Source: Prorocentrum cordatum (taxonomy: Eukaryota > Sar > Dinophyceae > Prorocentrales > Prorocentraceae). From it: DNA of 64,000 bases. The DNA lies in NCBI GenBank assembly GCA_963575745.1, contig CAUYUJ010014563.1, positions 234,001-298,000 of the forward strand. The letters run 5' to 3'. Every line of letters begins with the position of its first letter. Positions within the stretch are counted from its first letter, which is position 1. The notes beneath the pieces are model-generated. The model did not search any database, was not told where the DNA came from, and worked only from the letters and a program-made list of their open reading frames with translations. A program made the position numbers and the translations under genes. Positions 63,558 through 64,000 of the stretch are shown in pieces.

Positions 63558-64000
63558 CGCCACCGACGAGAACTGCGTCGGGTAGCACAGGGAGCGATAG
63601 TGTAGCCAACGCCCGCGCTGGCCCCGGAGCCGAGGGCGCTGCCGCCGACGAGGTCGCAGGCCTAGTAGTAGGTCGGGCGCGGGGCCGTCAGGGGGGGGCC
63701 CCACTGCGCTCGGACGCGGCAGGGCGAGCAGAAGTTGAAGGGCGCGCTGCACCTCTTGTCGAATACTGGCGGTGTCAGAGGGCGCCCACGCAGGCCGCGA
63801 CGCACTTGCTGTCGTCGAAGCACTGGCAAGGGCACGCGCCACAGGCGCGCGGGGCTGCGACCAAGAGCCAAAGAACGACGGAGAGATGCGCATGACGAAA
63901 CGCTGCCGATTTTGATTGTTTTTTTTTCCACTGGCGAGGCGGCCCAGCGGCGAGGCCTGGCGCGGCCGAGGAATTCGCCGACCCCGCCTGAAACTCACAT
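63558..64000. other. GC-rich sequence upstream of the minus-strand gene
   Basis: The minus frame stays open to 63998 without a convincing protein. It could be 5' untranslated or an upstream exon. Nothing else recognised. Confidence 0.3.

Overview
This window looks like repeat-dominated nuclear DNA from a dinoflagellate, possibly a GC-rich prorocentroid; the genus is a guess. The grounds are high GC outside the simple repeats, no compact gene array, one inferred GC-AG intron, and three broken selfish genes of kinds familiar from dinoflagellate genomes: a tyrosine-recombinase retroelement with methyltransferase-like domains, a non-LTR element with RNase H, and a PIF1-like helicase with a Cys-rich tail. 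A run of 100 N at 4332-4431 is an assembly gap. I recognise no ordinary housekeeping gene, tRNA, rRNA or complete spliced-leader sequence.

Layout. 1-4.2 kb holds a dispersed repeat, a perfect-looking 44-bp palindrome, a degenerate AGGAATCC repeat and CCAAGA-type minisatellites. 4.25-12.7 kb is a DIRS-like retroelement whose reading frame carries an N-terminal methyltransferase-like domain, a coiled coil, reverse transcriptase, RNase H, a second methyltransferase-like domain, a tyrosine recombinase and two membrane-type modules. 13.17-13.81 kb has a ~190-bp direct repeat, followed by a 5'-truncated LINE (13.8-17.5 kb). 17.5-32.4 kb is almost entirely micro- and minisatellites, including a ~350-bp pure AGT tract, a 12-bp GATC-rich repeat, a 62-bp repeat and a ~90-bp EcoRI-containing satellite of about 20 units. 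33.0-36.1 kb (minus strand) is a Helitron-type PIF1 helicase fragment with a Cys-rich C-terminus, bounded by a 1.1-kb 9-bp minisatellite. 37.2-56.6 kb is a field of CTTGG/CCAAG-type repeats, interrupted by several insertions. 56.9-61.8 kb is a ~1.5-kb tandem triplication interrupted by a ~490-bp A-rich block. A dinoflagellate-style hypothetical gene lies on the minus strand at the right edge.

The strongest candidate for something undescribed is a pair of related elements in opposite orientation, E1 (43006-45734) and E2 (48464-52319). They share both ends: a ~165-bp tip at one end, and at the other a shorter tip plus five 73-bp subterminal repeats. Both tips carry an ACCTAACAGCGA inverted motif. 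Each sits in a host repeat for which an uninterrupted paralogue exists elsewhere in this window, so both insertion boundaries can be read directly. E2 carries an intact 728-codon ORF with an endonuclease/exonuclease/phosphatase-like fold; E1 has lost it and instead has a ~2-kb CAGCCT minisatellite. E2 also contains a 19-bp motif repeated both in frame in its coding region and downstream of it.

Nearly all broken frames (DIRS-like three times, LINE once, helicase twice) lie at short homopolymers and are single-base events, so base-call error must be excluded before calling the copies dead. Substitutions at catalytic positions (recombinase His to Arg, central methyltransferase Cys to Gly, LINE second Asp of the RT box to Glu) argue independently for decay. 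All identifications are from reading the sequence; none was checked by database search.
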